This document shows, one piece after another, positions 16,478 through 24,022 of a DNA stretch of 64,000 bases. This DNA is from Candidatus Vecturithrix granuli (GTDB lineage: Bacteria; Moduliflexota; Moduliflexia; Moduliflexales; Moduliflexaceae), in contig DF820468.1 of the NCBI GenBank assembly GCA_000739535.1, positions 171,027-235,026 of the forward strand, given 5' to 3'. Every line of letters starts with the position of its first letter. Positions within the stretch are counted from its first letter, which is position 1. Position numbers and translations under genes: made by a program. The notes beneath the pieces are model-generated. The model made no database searches. It was not told the DNA's origin and saw only the letters and a program-made list of their open reading frames with translations.

Positions 16478-17140
16478 ATGCATGATCTTATTGGTGACAA
16501 AGGATTGAACCTGATGACATTCTCCCTTACCGGATATCCTGTGCTTTCAGGGTTTTATGTTCTGCCTGAAGCATATCGTGCATTTTTGCAGCAGAGCGAT
16601 TTGGAACAGAGCATCGCCGCAATCCTTGCAGAGAAAGACCTCTCCGATCCTGAACAGTTACGAACATGCGGGGTAAGAATCCGGCACGTGATTATGGAGC
16701 GCGATATTCCCAACAACATAAAAGCGGCGATATTGCCAGCCTATTGGCGGTTGTTCAGGCTCCCGGCCAACGGGAAGCTGTATGTTGAAGTCACATCCTC
16801 AGTCAGGATCGAGGATCAGCCCCAGAGTTCCTTTACCGGGCAGCCTGAAGGTTTTGGCAGTATCTTCGGGGAAACCGATCTCTTGTGTGCGATCAAAAAG
16901 TGCTGGGCGTCGTTATGGTCAGACCAGGCAATCGCATATCGTCACATACATCATATTGACCATACAAAGGTCTCGGTGACGGTGCTGGTCCAGCATAAGG
17001 CTCTCTTAGAAATTTTCGAGAGATTGCTTAGCACACGATCATCATCCCCATACAATGATGTTGAGTTCAAGTTTACCAGGGTTCCGAACCCGGGCAAGAT
17101 TCGAGAGAAACATAGCAGGATTCATAACATTCAGTGCTAG
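16478..17140 (+). CDS. Orphan PEP-synthase/PPDK N-terminal (ATP-grasp)-like domain protein
   Basis: A 220-residue protein resembling only the first part of the pyruvate phosphate dikinase/PEP synthase nucleotide-binding domain: GDKGLNLMTFSLTGYPVLSGFYVLPEAY matches the family's GGKGANLAEL...PGFVV start, and VTSSVRIEDQPQSSFTGQPEGF matches SSATAEDLPxASFAGQ. The catalytic arginine of that motif is replaced, and the rest of the ATP-grasp fold, the phospho-His domain and the PEP-binding domain (650 or more residues) are missing. It is either a decayed gene or a stand-alone relative. AGGAGG precedes ATG 16478; the longer frame runs through a repeat. Confidence 0.6.
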   Translation: MHDLIGDKGLNLMTFSLTGYPVLSGFYVLPEAYRAFLQQSDLEQSIAAILAEKDLSDPEQLRTCGVRIRHVIMERDIPNNIKAAILPAYWRLFRLPANGKLYVEVTSSVRIEDQPQSSFTGQPEGFGSIFGETDLLCAIKKCWASLWSDQAIAYRHIHHIDHTKVSVTVLVQHKALLEIFERLLSTRSSSPYNDVEFKFTRVPNPGKIREKHSRIHNIQC

Positions 17141-17257
17141 CCATTCAGTGCTAGCGAGCGAAATTAGAATTTCACTCTACATTAGCACAGGAGTTATTCA
17201 TGTGTTTTGGCAAACGCACCACAACGCATGAAAATTCTCTGTTCAGGAGAGATGGGA

Positions 17258-17320
17258 TGTACCGCGAAACTCCAGTTTCGCGGGTATCAACGATGCGCGA
17301 AACTGGAGTTTCGCGCTACA
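17258..17320. repeat. CGCGAAACTCCAGTTTCGCG inverted repeat (copy 3), before the M16 gene
   Basis: Left arm TGTACCGCGAAACTCCAG and right arm ending GTTTCGCGCTACA, followed by GGGGAGG and the ATG at 17342. The 17141-17257 gap has no other recognisable feature. Confidence 0.85.
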
Positions 17321-17341
17321 TTTTCAGGGGAGGAAAACATC

Positions 17342-18037
17342 ATGAAAAAGTATATTTTCATCATCACAGTTGTACTCACAGCAAGTTTTGTGATTGCGCC
17401 TGTTGCTGGATCACAGGAAATTACGTCTTATACAAAACAGGAACACCCCTTTGAATTACATCGCTTTACCCTGGATAACGGCTTCCGGGTCTGGTGTCAG
17501 CCGCGACCGGATAGTAAATCAGTTGTAGCTTTTCTGGTGGTTCGGGCAGGGGTGCGCAATGAGAACAAAAGCAATAACGGCATATCTCATTATCTGGAGC
17601 ATATACTTTTTACGGGCACGGATCGCTGGAATGAGGATGAAATCAAGGACATGATTGATAAACGCGGCGGCAACTGGAATGGCTGGACAGGTACGGAAAG
17701 TACGATGTACTTTGCCGAGTTGTCGGCTCAGGATTTTGAGTTTGCGATGGATTGGCTCGCTGAGATCGTCTTTCATTCCACTTTTCCTGAAGATAAAGTG
17801 GACAAGGAACGGAATGTCGTATTTCAGGAAAAATGGGGGAAATATGGATGGTTGATCAATACAGGCAGAAGGATTTTCGTGTCGCTCGGCCTGGGATATG
17901 ACTTGTGGAACACGGTCGAACGCCTTGTATTTCCGAACTCCAGCCTCACGTTAAACTATGAATGGGAAGACGAGGCCCTGGATCGCATTGATCGTGCGAC
18001 GCTGCTTGAGTATTACAGCGTTATTCATTCCCATTGA
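17342..18037 (+). pseudogene. M16-family zinc peptidase, truncated by an IS630-type insertion
   Basis: The remaining 231 residues start with a signal peptide (MKKYIFIITVVLTASFVIAP) and continue as the N-terminal lobe of an M16 (insulinase/processing-peptidase) domain. The inverted zinc motif HYLEH is at residues 83-87, with the downstream KERNVVFQEKW helix supplying the third ligand. Complete M16 proteins have about 430 residues or more. The reading frame enters insertion sequence at about residue 225 (YYSVIHSH) and stops. A folded, active enzyme is not expected. It would have been a periplasmic peptidase. GGGGAGG lies just before the ATG; the in-frame extension upstream comes from a repeat. 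Confidence 0.8.
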
Positions 18038-18542
18038 ACAGGTATCCTGCCTGTCGAAACCATCCTTTCGCCTCACTCGATGTCACGTGCTGAATCGCTT
18101 CCGTGATGGCATCTTGACGCGTTGAACCTGTTCGAACGGCGCACTTTCTGAGCCAGGCGTTGAGTTTGGACCGACATGCTTCAATCGGAGTGAATGCTGG
18201 GGAATACGGGGGTAAAAATTTGACCGTCGCCCCCTGTGCCTCGATCAGATCCTGGATACTCTCCCGATGATGAAACGGCACATTGTCCAGCACAACAATC
18301 TTGCCTGGACACAGATGAGGCACGACGATCTGTTCCACAAACGCGTCAAACACCTCCCCATTGACGCTGCCGGTTACCTCCAGCCCCCCGAGAAAGCCGT
18401 CCACAGATAACGCCCCCACCAGTGTGAAGCGAGTGCCTTTGCCGGCCGGTTCATACGAGACTGCCCGCTCTCCACACGGCGCATACCCATACGCGCGACT
18501 CCTCCCGGTCAGATAGCCCATCTCATCCACCGCAATGATGTC
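18021..18542 (-). mobile_element. IS630-family transposase fragment (catalytic DDE part)
   Basis: The 169-codon frame 18021-18530 encodes the DDE_3 catalytic domain of an IS630-type transposase: VDEMGYLTGR (first Asp), VVLDNVPFHH (second Asp) and LPPYSPAFTPIEACRSKLN (Glu). A stop codon lies just upstream at 18543-18545 and no N-terminal helix-turn-helix half is found there, so the element is incomplete or needs a frameshift partner that has been lost. It interrupts the M16 peptidase gene, whose 3' half was not found on the other side. No clear terminal inverted repeats could be assigned by eye. Confidence 0.8.
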
Positions 18543-18713
18543 TTATGCCCGAAATCCCTTCAGACTCCTGTTGACAATGTTATGAGGAAACCACACTCTG
18601 TTTTCCCCCTGTTCAATGCAAGTGAATAATGCTGTATCTGACATCGAGAAGATACCTGAGCAGTAGAAAAATGGTTCTTTTCCTCTGTTTGGAAGGGAAA
18701 CGTCAGGCATTTA

Positions 18714-18776
18714 CGCCGTAGGCGTTTCAGTATTGTAGAAATGCCACCATCCACAACGCCTTTTCGCTGTAGGCGA
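18714..18776. repeat. CGCCGTAGGCG repeat element (second copy of the 8248 family)
   Basis: ACGCCGTAGGCGT, CAGTATTGTAG and TCGCTGTAGGCGA parallel the element at 8248-8381. The rest of 18543-18896 shows no convincing gene. Confidence 0.6.
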
Positions 18777-18896
18777 TATACAACGGATGTTCTACAGAGA
18801 ATGTTCTAAAAGAGGGAACGTAAATTCTTTATCTTCAGGCAACTCTATAAAAGTTGCCTGAAGGTAAAAAAACGAAAAGAAGTTTGAAGCAGAGAT

Positions 18897-19217
18897 TTAT
18901 TCTTTAATATGGTATTCGTTCGCAATATCAACTCCTTCTGCGCTTACATCAACGTAAATTTTTTGGGGCGTTTTAGAAAACCAGAACGAATACTTTTTAG
19001 TGGCATTACTTCTCCAAACTTTAAAGCTCTCCTTCTTTTTCGACTTTCCATCAAAGCCAACGTCGAGTTTGCCATCATGAAATGGTTTCCCGGAGATATT
19101 TTTTAATGCCAAGGTGTCTCCGAAAATCCCCTTTTTGAAACGAAAACGAATGTCATTCTCACCAACCTCTCCACTTCCACCGTCAATATTGATGTTTATA
19201 TTGATTCGTTGTGCCAT
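18897..19217 (-). CDS. Small protein of unknown function at the edge of the defence island
   Basis: A 106-residue protein from an ATG with AAAGGAGG spaced seven bases upstream. It starts MAQRINININIDGG, has no signal peptide or membrane helix, and is rich in Lys and aromatic residues with a beta-strand-like pattern (FKVWRSNATKKYSFWFSK, KIYVDVSAEGVDI). No family was recognised. It diverges from the ABC-3C operon across a 248-bp AT-rich gap, so it could share regulation with it. A longer frame upstream lacks a ribosome-binding site. Confidence 0.7.
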   Translation of the reverse strand: MAQRINININIDGGSGEVGENDIRFRFKKGIFGDTLALKNISGKPFHDGKLDVGFDGKSKKKESFKVWRSNATKKYSFWFSKTPQKIYVDVSAEGVDIANEYHIKE

Positions 19218-19385
19218 ATATCCCTCCTTTTTGTAGTCCCGAAGAACTAATATACAACGCAAGCAATACAGCGACAATAAAGATAAATTATTATCGAATA
19301 ATTCTTGTCAAGATGTGCTTTTAGATTTTTACTGAACAGTCGATAATTCCTGGTAAAATTGGTATTATTTTCCCCTAATTTTCTG

Positions 19386-19419
19386 TTGACAAAAGTTACA
19401 CCCTGTTTTTTACTATAAT
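19386..19419 (+). promoter_or_regulatory. Possible promoter for the ABC-3C operon
   Basis: A perfect TATAAT at 19414-19419 lies 46 bp before the ATG at 19466. The only good -35 box, TTGACA at 19386-19391, is 22 bases away, which is too far for a standard sigma70 promoter, so an activator or a weaker -35 may be used. Confidence 0.4.
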
Positions 19420-19465
19420 TCTCAATCAGGAACAAGTTATTGACACTGGAATTTATCAGAATATT

Positions 19466-20860
19466 ATGAGCGATTATTCAGCCGCAGCATCAGGAATCGG
19501 GTATCTTCACCAGCAAATCATTTACAGCCTGTTCCTCATCTTGGATCGGCACGAACCGCATGTATCTATTCGAATAGAAGGGCTGGATGATATTGAAGTG
19601 TTGGAAAAAAGTACTCTGCGGGAATTATTACAAGTCAAACACCATCTAAACCTGAATTCATCATTATCAAATCGAAGTCTTGATCTCTGGAAAACAATAG
19701 GAATTTGGAGCGATTATGCAAAAAAGAATTGGATTGCTCTTCCTGACACCCGCCTAACTTTGCTGACCACGTCACACGTACCTGAAAATTCAATAGCCGC
19801 ATTATTGCGTCCCGATTCCGGAAGAAACCCACAACGTGCTTGTCAACTGCTTCGAGAAGAAGCATCATCTTGTAAATTGACCAAGTCTGCCTTAGAAAAA
19901 CTCATCCAAAAGGATATTCCTGCCCCTCTGATACAAATGTTAAAACGTGTTGAACATGTGAAATATCCTTCTGGAAAAGATTTATGGGAAACCCTCAAAC
20001 AGCAGAGCACCGGGATAGGCAATATTGAAAAATATCAGGAGTTGATTTTATCTCATGTCAAATCAAGTCGGGAATTGCAAAAAGCCTTTGATATGTTCAT
20101 GAACCTTTCACTGGAACAGCAAGAGTGTCTGGTTGATTCTATCCACATTCTTGACTCTTCACCAAATATTACTGAGGTTATTCAAAAGATCGAAAATGCA
20201 ATTCATGGGGTCAGTCTGGAATATCGCCAGGAAGTTCGACAGGAACTGCAAGGTTGGTGGCTCGATAGCGTTATTGAACATCTTTGCAATGGCTCAGAAG
20301 AAACGATACCGAAGATAATAGTTGAAAACCAGGCAGCATCCATCTGTCAAAAATATGCTGTGGAACTTCCTGAAGATTTTGAACCATCTGAGACATTTGA
20401 TCCCGGTTCAAAAGAATGGGAAAAGGAACGCTTCGTCCGGCAACTGCGGGCGATTGACACAAAAGAACCGTTGCGAAGGATGGCGATTGCGTACCATCAT
20501 CGCGCATTTGAGCAACGAACAAAATGGTGGAACAATGGTCGTATTACTTTTGAGCGAATAACCAAGTATGAACAGGAATTAACGGATTTCTGGAAAGAAC
20601 GTTATTACGATCTTGTTGATGAAACTGAAAATGAATATCAATCGCAATTGGAGGACTTAGATGAAGACGTTCTCAAAAAGTTCGGCAAAGCACTCTACAA
20701 ACAAATACGGCGATGTGATAAAAAGATAAGCCCAAATATCACCGCAAATTATATGACACAGGGAAGTTACCAGATGTTGGCTAATGAGCTAGGTGAAAAA
20801 AGGAAACCTCGTGTTTATTGGCATCCTAAATTTCCTGAACAAGATAACGAAACATGTTAA
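19466..20860 (+). CDS. ABC-3C system protein with N-terminal REase-fold nuclease-like domain
   Basis: A 464-residue protein, first gene of a three-gene set with an overlapping middle component and a DUF3732 ATPase. This is the arrangement of ABC-three-component (ABC-3C) systems predicted by comparative genomics to be anti-invader systems. The first 60 residues read GIGYLHQQIIYSL...EGLDDIEVLEKSTLRELLQVKHH: D42, E44 and the Q56-x-K58 motif have the spacing of a PD-(D/E)xK nuclease core, so this chain is the likely effector. The remainder is mostly helical and would dock the partner subunits. The last codons overlap the next gene by 7 bp, implying coupling. Nuclease activity is inferred from motif only. 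Confidence 0.82.
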   Translation: MSDYSAAASGIGYLHQQIIYSLFLILDRHEPHVSIRIEGLDDIEVLEKSTLRELLQVKHHLNLNSSLSNRSLDLWKTIGIWSDYAKKNWIALPDTRLTLLTTSHVPENSIAALLRPDSGRNPQRACQLLREEASSCKLTKSALEKLIQKDIPAPLIQMLKRVEHVKYPSGKDLWETLKQQSTGIGNIEKYQELILSHVKSSRELQKAFDMFMNLSLEQQECLVDSIHILDSSPNITEVIQKIENAIHGVSLEYRQEVRQELQGWWLDSVIEHLCNGSEETIPKIIVENQAASICQKYAVELPEDFEPSETFDPGSKEWEKERFVRQLRAIDTKEPLRRMAIAYHHRAFEQRTKWWNNGRITFERITKYEQELTDFWKERYYDLVDETENEYQSQLEDLDEDVLKKFGKALYKQIRRCDKKISPNITANYMTQGSYQMLANELGEKRKPRVYWHPKFPEQDNETC

Positions 20861-21345
20861 ATTGGGAAGAACGTCCGTTTGAGATTGCTAATCTTGTGAA
20901 TCCGGCCTTTTGTTCTCTCTTGCTCCATATCTCGGTCGGAGATTTTTTCAAAGAGAAGAGGAATGGAATGCCCTATGCCTTGCTCTTTCTTATTTTCCCG
21001 CTGACGCTTCACGAGCCAACCCGCGAAGTACTTCCTTCTGATACCAGAACCCTTTTGACGGAATGGTTCAAGGAACAACCGGAAGAATTTGGGAAAATTT
21101 TTGCAGATCAGGTGCGTCAATTCGTGCCATACACTCGCGAAGCTGTGATATTTGGAATGCAGCGAAGTCTCTTTGATATTGACGAAAATGGCAATATCAC
21201 TCATAATACCGGTCATTTAAACTCTGCCTATCAGATGAAATCGCCTGTTGTGGCAATCATGAATAGTGCAAGATTTGTTGGCCGGTGGTTTGCGAAATTA
21301 GAACATGAAAGCCTTATTTTTAAGGTATTTGGAATCTGCCCGTAA
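20854..21345 (+). CDS. ABC-3C system middle component
   Basis: A 163-residue protein starting MLNWEERPFEIANLVNPAFC. It matches the middle-component pattern of ABC-3C loci: the short N-terminal RPFEIANLVNPAFCSLLLH segment, then a predicted winged-helix-like core (PYALLFLIFPLTLHEPTREVLP) and the C-terminal ARFVGRWFAKL. It probably bridges the ATPase and the nuclease-like subunit. It overlaps the upstream gene by 7 bp and the DUF3732 gene begins 2 bp after its stop, so all three are surely one operon. No catalytic residues are expected or seen. Confidence 0.85.
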   Translation: MLNWEERPFEIANLVNPAFCSLLLHISVGDFFKEKRNGMPYALLFLIFPLTLHEPTREVLPSDTRTLLTEWFKEQPEEFGKIFADQVRQFVPYTREAVIFGMQRSLFDIDENGNITHNTGHLNSAYQMKSPVVAIMNSARFVGRWFAKLEHESLIFKVFGICP

Positions 21346-21347
21346 CT

Positions 21348-23381
21348 ATGCAAATAAAAGCAATCATTCTCTATAATGCTGTAGGAAAGAAACAGACGAT
21401 CACCTTCAAAACCGGGGCGGTCAATATCATTACCGGAAAGGAAGATACCGGAAAATCCGCGATCATCCCGATTATTGAATATTGCCTCGGAAATTCAGAG
21501 TTTGAAGTTCCGGGAGAAATTATCCGGGCGACGGTGGCCTGGTATGCTGTTCTTTATCAAATTGATGATCTACAGGTGTTTATTGCGAAACGGGCGCCGG
21601 TAAATAGTACCTATCAAAACCAAATTTTTTACCAACAGGGAGTTGACCTTGTTATTCCTGAGCTTACACAACTGCACCCCAACTCAGATGACTTCACCGC
21701 AAAGCAGAAATTGTTGGAATTGTTGCATACATCCTCAAACACGGGAGCATTAGAAACGTCTGCATTACGCAGTTATATCGAGACCACCATAGATCGGGCG
21801 ATTTACTATCTTTTTCAAGATGAAGATACCATCACCAATAAGAAGATTTTGTTTCATAAACAAGACCCGATTATCAGCAGAACGCTGCCATATTTTCTTG
21901 GAGCGGTTGAGGAAGATTTCGCAAAACTGAATCAGGATTTAACCACTGCTCAACGTGAATTGGAAAGATATAAACGACAATATAAAGAGCGGCAGCAGAT
22001 TATCAGCAAGACGATGAATGATGGGAAAAATCTTCTCGAAGAGGCAAAACACGTTGGGTTAATAAGTGCAGAACGTGCCCCGCAGGATATCAGCGAAATT
22101 ATTTCAACCTTAAAAATCGCCATCCAGGAACCGTCTGAACCAGAAAATTTACCATTCCCCCGCTTGCTTGATGATGATCGTCTCCCCCAATTACAGCGAG
22201 AAATTGAAGAATTGATCCAGAAAGATCAAGAGTATGACGATGAGATCAACACCATCAACATGTATGCGCAAGACGAAGAAAATTACACAGAAGCGGTCAA
22301 TGAACATGTGGCGCGACTCGAGTCGATTAATTTGTTTGAACACCAGCAAACGGACTGGTTAGAATCCAATATCTGTCCGCTATGCTTATCCACATTGCAG
22401 CAAGAAATTCCTAAAGCCGCGTCAATCAATCATGCCTTGAAACAACTCCAGGAAAATTTGAATATTGTTGAGCGAAACAAACCGCGCTTGAATGTGTCCA
22501 TTGAGCGTTTAAAAAGAGCACAAGAAGCTATCCGGCGACAGCTTCGCCAAAAAAGAAAGATACTCAACACAATCATTGATGAGCGCAATAAAAGGCAGGA
22601 ATTGATGGAACAGATTGTTCATGCGGATAAACGAGTTTCCCGCGTGAGATCCAGAATAGAATACTATCTTGAAACCCTTGATCTTTCAGATCAGTTGACA
22701 ATGCTGCAAAAACGAATTGCGGAAGCAGAACAACGGGTTGAAGAATACAAAAGACAACAAGAGGGGTATTCTTTACAAGTCAGTTTAAATTCTATTTTAG
22801 CAAGCATTAACCTCCAGATGACGAGCTGGGCGGAAACATTGGATTTGCAGCATAGCGGCAGTTTCTATCAGTTTGATTTGCATAAATTGACCGTCTTCGT
22901 GGGTGAAGGACGCGATGTGACGCCGATGCAGAGGATGGGAGGGCATAAAAATGTCTTAGGCTGTCATATCATACTCTATCTTGCGTTACATCAGTATTTT
23001 ATACGAAAACAACGTCCGATCCCTCATTTCCTCATTTTAGATCAGCCTGCCCAGGGATATTTCCCCTCACTTGAAACGTATAAAGAGGTTATGGAAGGCC
23101 GACAATCAGAGAGAGCAGATCCTGATTTTGCGGCTGTTCGGCGCATGTTTGATTTTCTATTTGATGTGTGTGAAGAGTTGAGTCCACATTTTCAACTGAT
23201 TATCCTGGAGCATGCGAATTTGAGCGATGCCCGCTTTCAAAATGTCATGGTTCAGGGTTGCCCGTGGACAGGGGAAGAAAAAAATGCCCTGATACCCCAA
23301 AGTTGGATACCTCAACACTTGAGAAAGCGAGAACGGGAGGTAACAAGTGAACAGCAGATAACATTAGATGATTTGGAATGA
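21348..23381 (+). CDS. ABC-3C SMC/Rad50-like ATPase (DUF3732)
   Basis: A 677-residue SMC-type ABC ATPase. Walker A is GKEDTGKSA (K36); long coiled coils run about 190-310 and 350-490 around a zinc-hook-like CPLC at residues 343-346. Walker B with the family's conserved LILDQPAQGYFP is near D565, followed by a LIILEHANLSDARF switch-like segment. DUF3732 ATPases are the motor of one ABC-3C class and are thought to sense foreign or altered nucleic acid. It is the third gene of a tight operon with the nuclease-like and middle-component genes. Confidence 0.88.
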   Translation: MQIKAIILYNAVGKKQTITFKTGAVNIITGKEDTGKSAIIPIIEYCLGNSEFEVPGEIIRATVAWYAVLYQIDDLQVFIAKRAPVNSTYQNQIFYQQGVDLVIPELTQLHPNSDDFTAKQKLLELLHTSSNTGALETSALRSYIETTIDRAIYYLFQDEDTITNKKILFHKQDPIISRTLPYFLGAVEEDFAKLNQDLTTAQRELERYKRQYKERQQIISKTMNDGKNLLEEAKHVGLISAERAPQDISEIISTLKIAIQEPSEPENLPFPRLLDDDRLPQLQREIEELIQKDQEYDDEINTINMYAQDEENYTEAVNEHVARLESINLFEHQQTDWLESNICPLCLSTLQQEIPKAASINHALKQLQENLNIVERNKPRLNVSIERLKRAQEAIRRQLRQKRKILNTIIDERNKRQELMEQIVHADKRVSRVRSRIEYYLETLDLSDQLTMLQKRIAEAEQRVEEYKRQQEGYSLQVSLNSILASINLQMTSWAETLDLQHSGSFYQFDLHKLTVFVGEGRDVTPMQRMGGHKNVLGCHIILYLALHQYFIRKQRPIPHFLILDQPAQGYFPSLETYKEVMEGRQSERADPDFAAVRRMFDFLFDVCEELSPHFQLIILEHANLSDARFQNVMVQGCPWTGEEKNALIPQSWIPQHLRKREREVTSEQQITLDDLE

Positions 23382-23446
23382 ATGTCCAGCAAATGTCGTT
23401 GTTCATATTTAAACCACACAAAAATTTTTAACACGAGGTGTACATC

Positions 23447-23995
23447 ATGAAACTAACAAATGAAAACAGTATCGGCTTGTCAGACTTTATCGAACAAATG
23501 AAAAGTGAGCTTCTAATTTTCTCATGTAAATTGGGAGACTCTTCTTTAGAAAGATTAGAGAAGGAAGGAGGACTTCCTGAAAACATTTTGAAAAAATTAC
23601 GCTCATTAAAAAATCAGAAGCTGAAAGTCTCGGAGCTTTTAGAGAAAGTAGGAGAAGATCTCTCTGATAAAGATAAGAAATTTATTCTGAAAAACGTCCG
23701 AGATATACCATTGTTGGCAGTTGAGGAAATTGATCTTGAAATAAAAGCTGTCGTAAGCAAGGCTGAGGGTGGTGGGGCCGAATTGCGACTTCCTTTTCTT
23801 GAAGCCGGATTAAATAGCACTACAAACAAAGAGAGTATCCAAACAGCCCACGTGAAACTTAGACCGATTTTTACTGTAGAAGAACTTCTAGAAGGAACTG
23901 ATTCTGAGATTGTACAGCAAATGAAAGAAGAAGGAAAAGGATCGATACTTCGTAGCGGTAACTTATCGACATCACATAGTGGTGAGCTTGATTGA
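23447..23995 (+). CDS. Trypco2-domain-like protein of a conflict system
   Basis: A 182-residue protein encoded 27 bp upstream of the CHAT-STAND gene. The N-terminal helix IGLSDFIEQMKSELL and the C-terminal beta half (VEEIDLEIKAVVSKAEGGG, then LEAGLNS and HVKLRPIF) match the layout of the trypsin-co-occurring domain 2 (trypco2), a small module associated with proteases and STAND NTPases in bacterial conflict systems. A Lys/Leu-rich helical insert spans about residues 35-90. It likely links sensor and effector proteins. The start at 23447 follows GAGGTG by seven bases. The similarity is from pattern recall, not a search. Confidence 0.6.
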   Translation: MKLTNENSIGLSDFIEQMKSELLIFSCKLGDSSLERLEKEGGLPENILKKLRSLKNQKLKVSELLEKVGEDLSDKDKKFILKNVRDIPLLAVEEIDLEIKAVVSKAEGGGAELRLPFLEAGLNSTTNKESIQTAHVKLRPIFTVEELLEGTDSEIVQQMKEEGKGSILRSGNLSTSHSGELD

Positions 23996-24022
23996 TTTTA
24001 AGAGAAGAAAGGGAGTTGTTAT

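Noticed and set aside
17207..17341. N-terminal extension of the M16 protein by 45 residues
   Set aside because: The extension translates the palindromic repeat, and a GGGGAGG site and signal peptide place the start at 17342.
18560..18754. 64-codon minus-strand ORF right of the IS630 fragment as the missing transposase N-terminal half
   Set aside because: No helix-turn-helix or IS630 motif is present, and part of it lies in a dispersed repeat.
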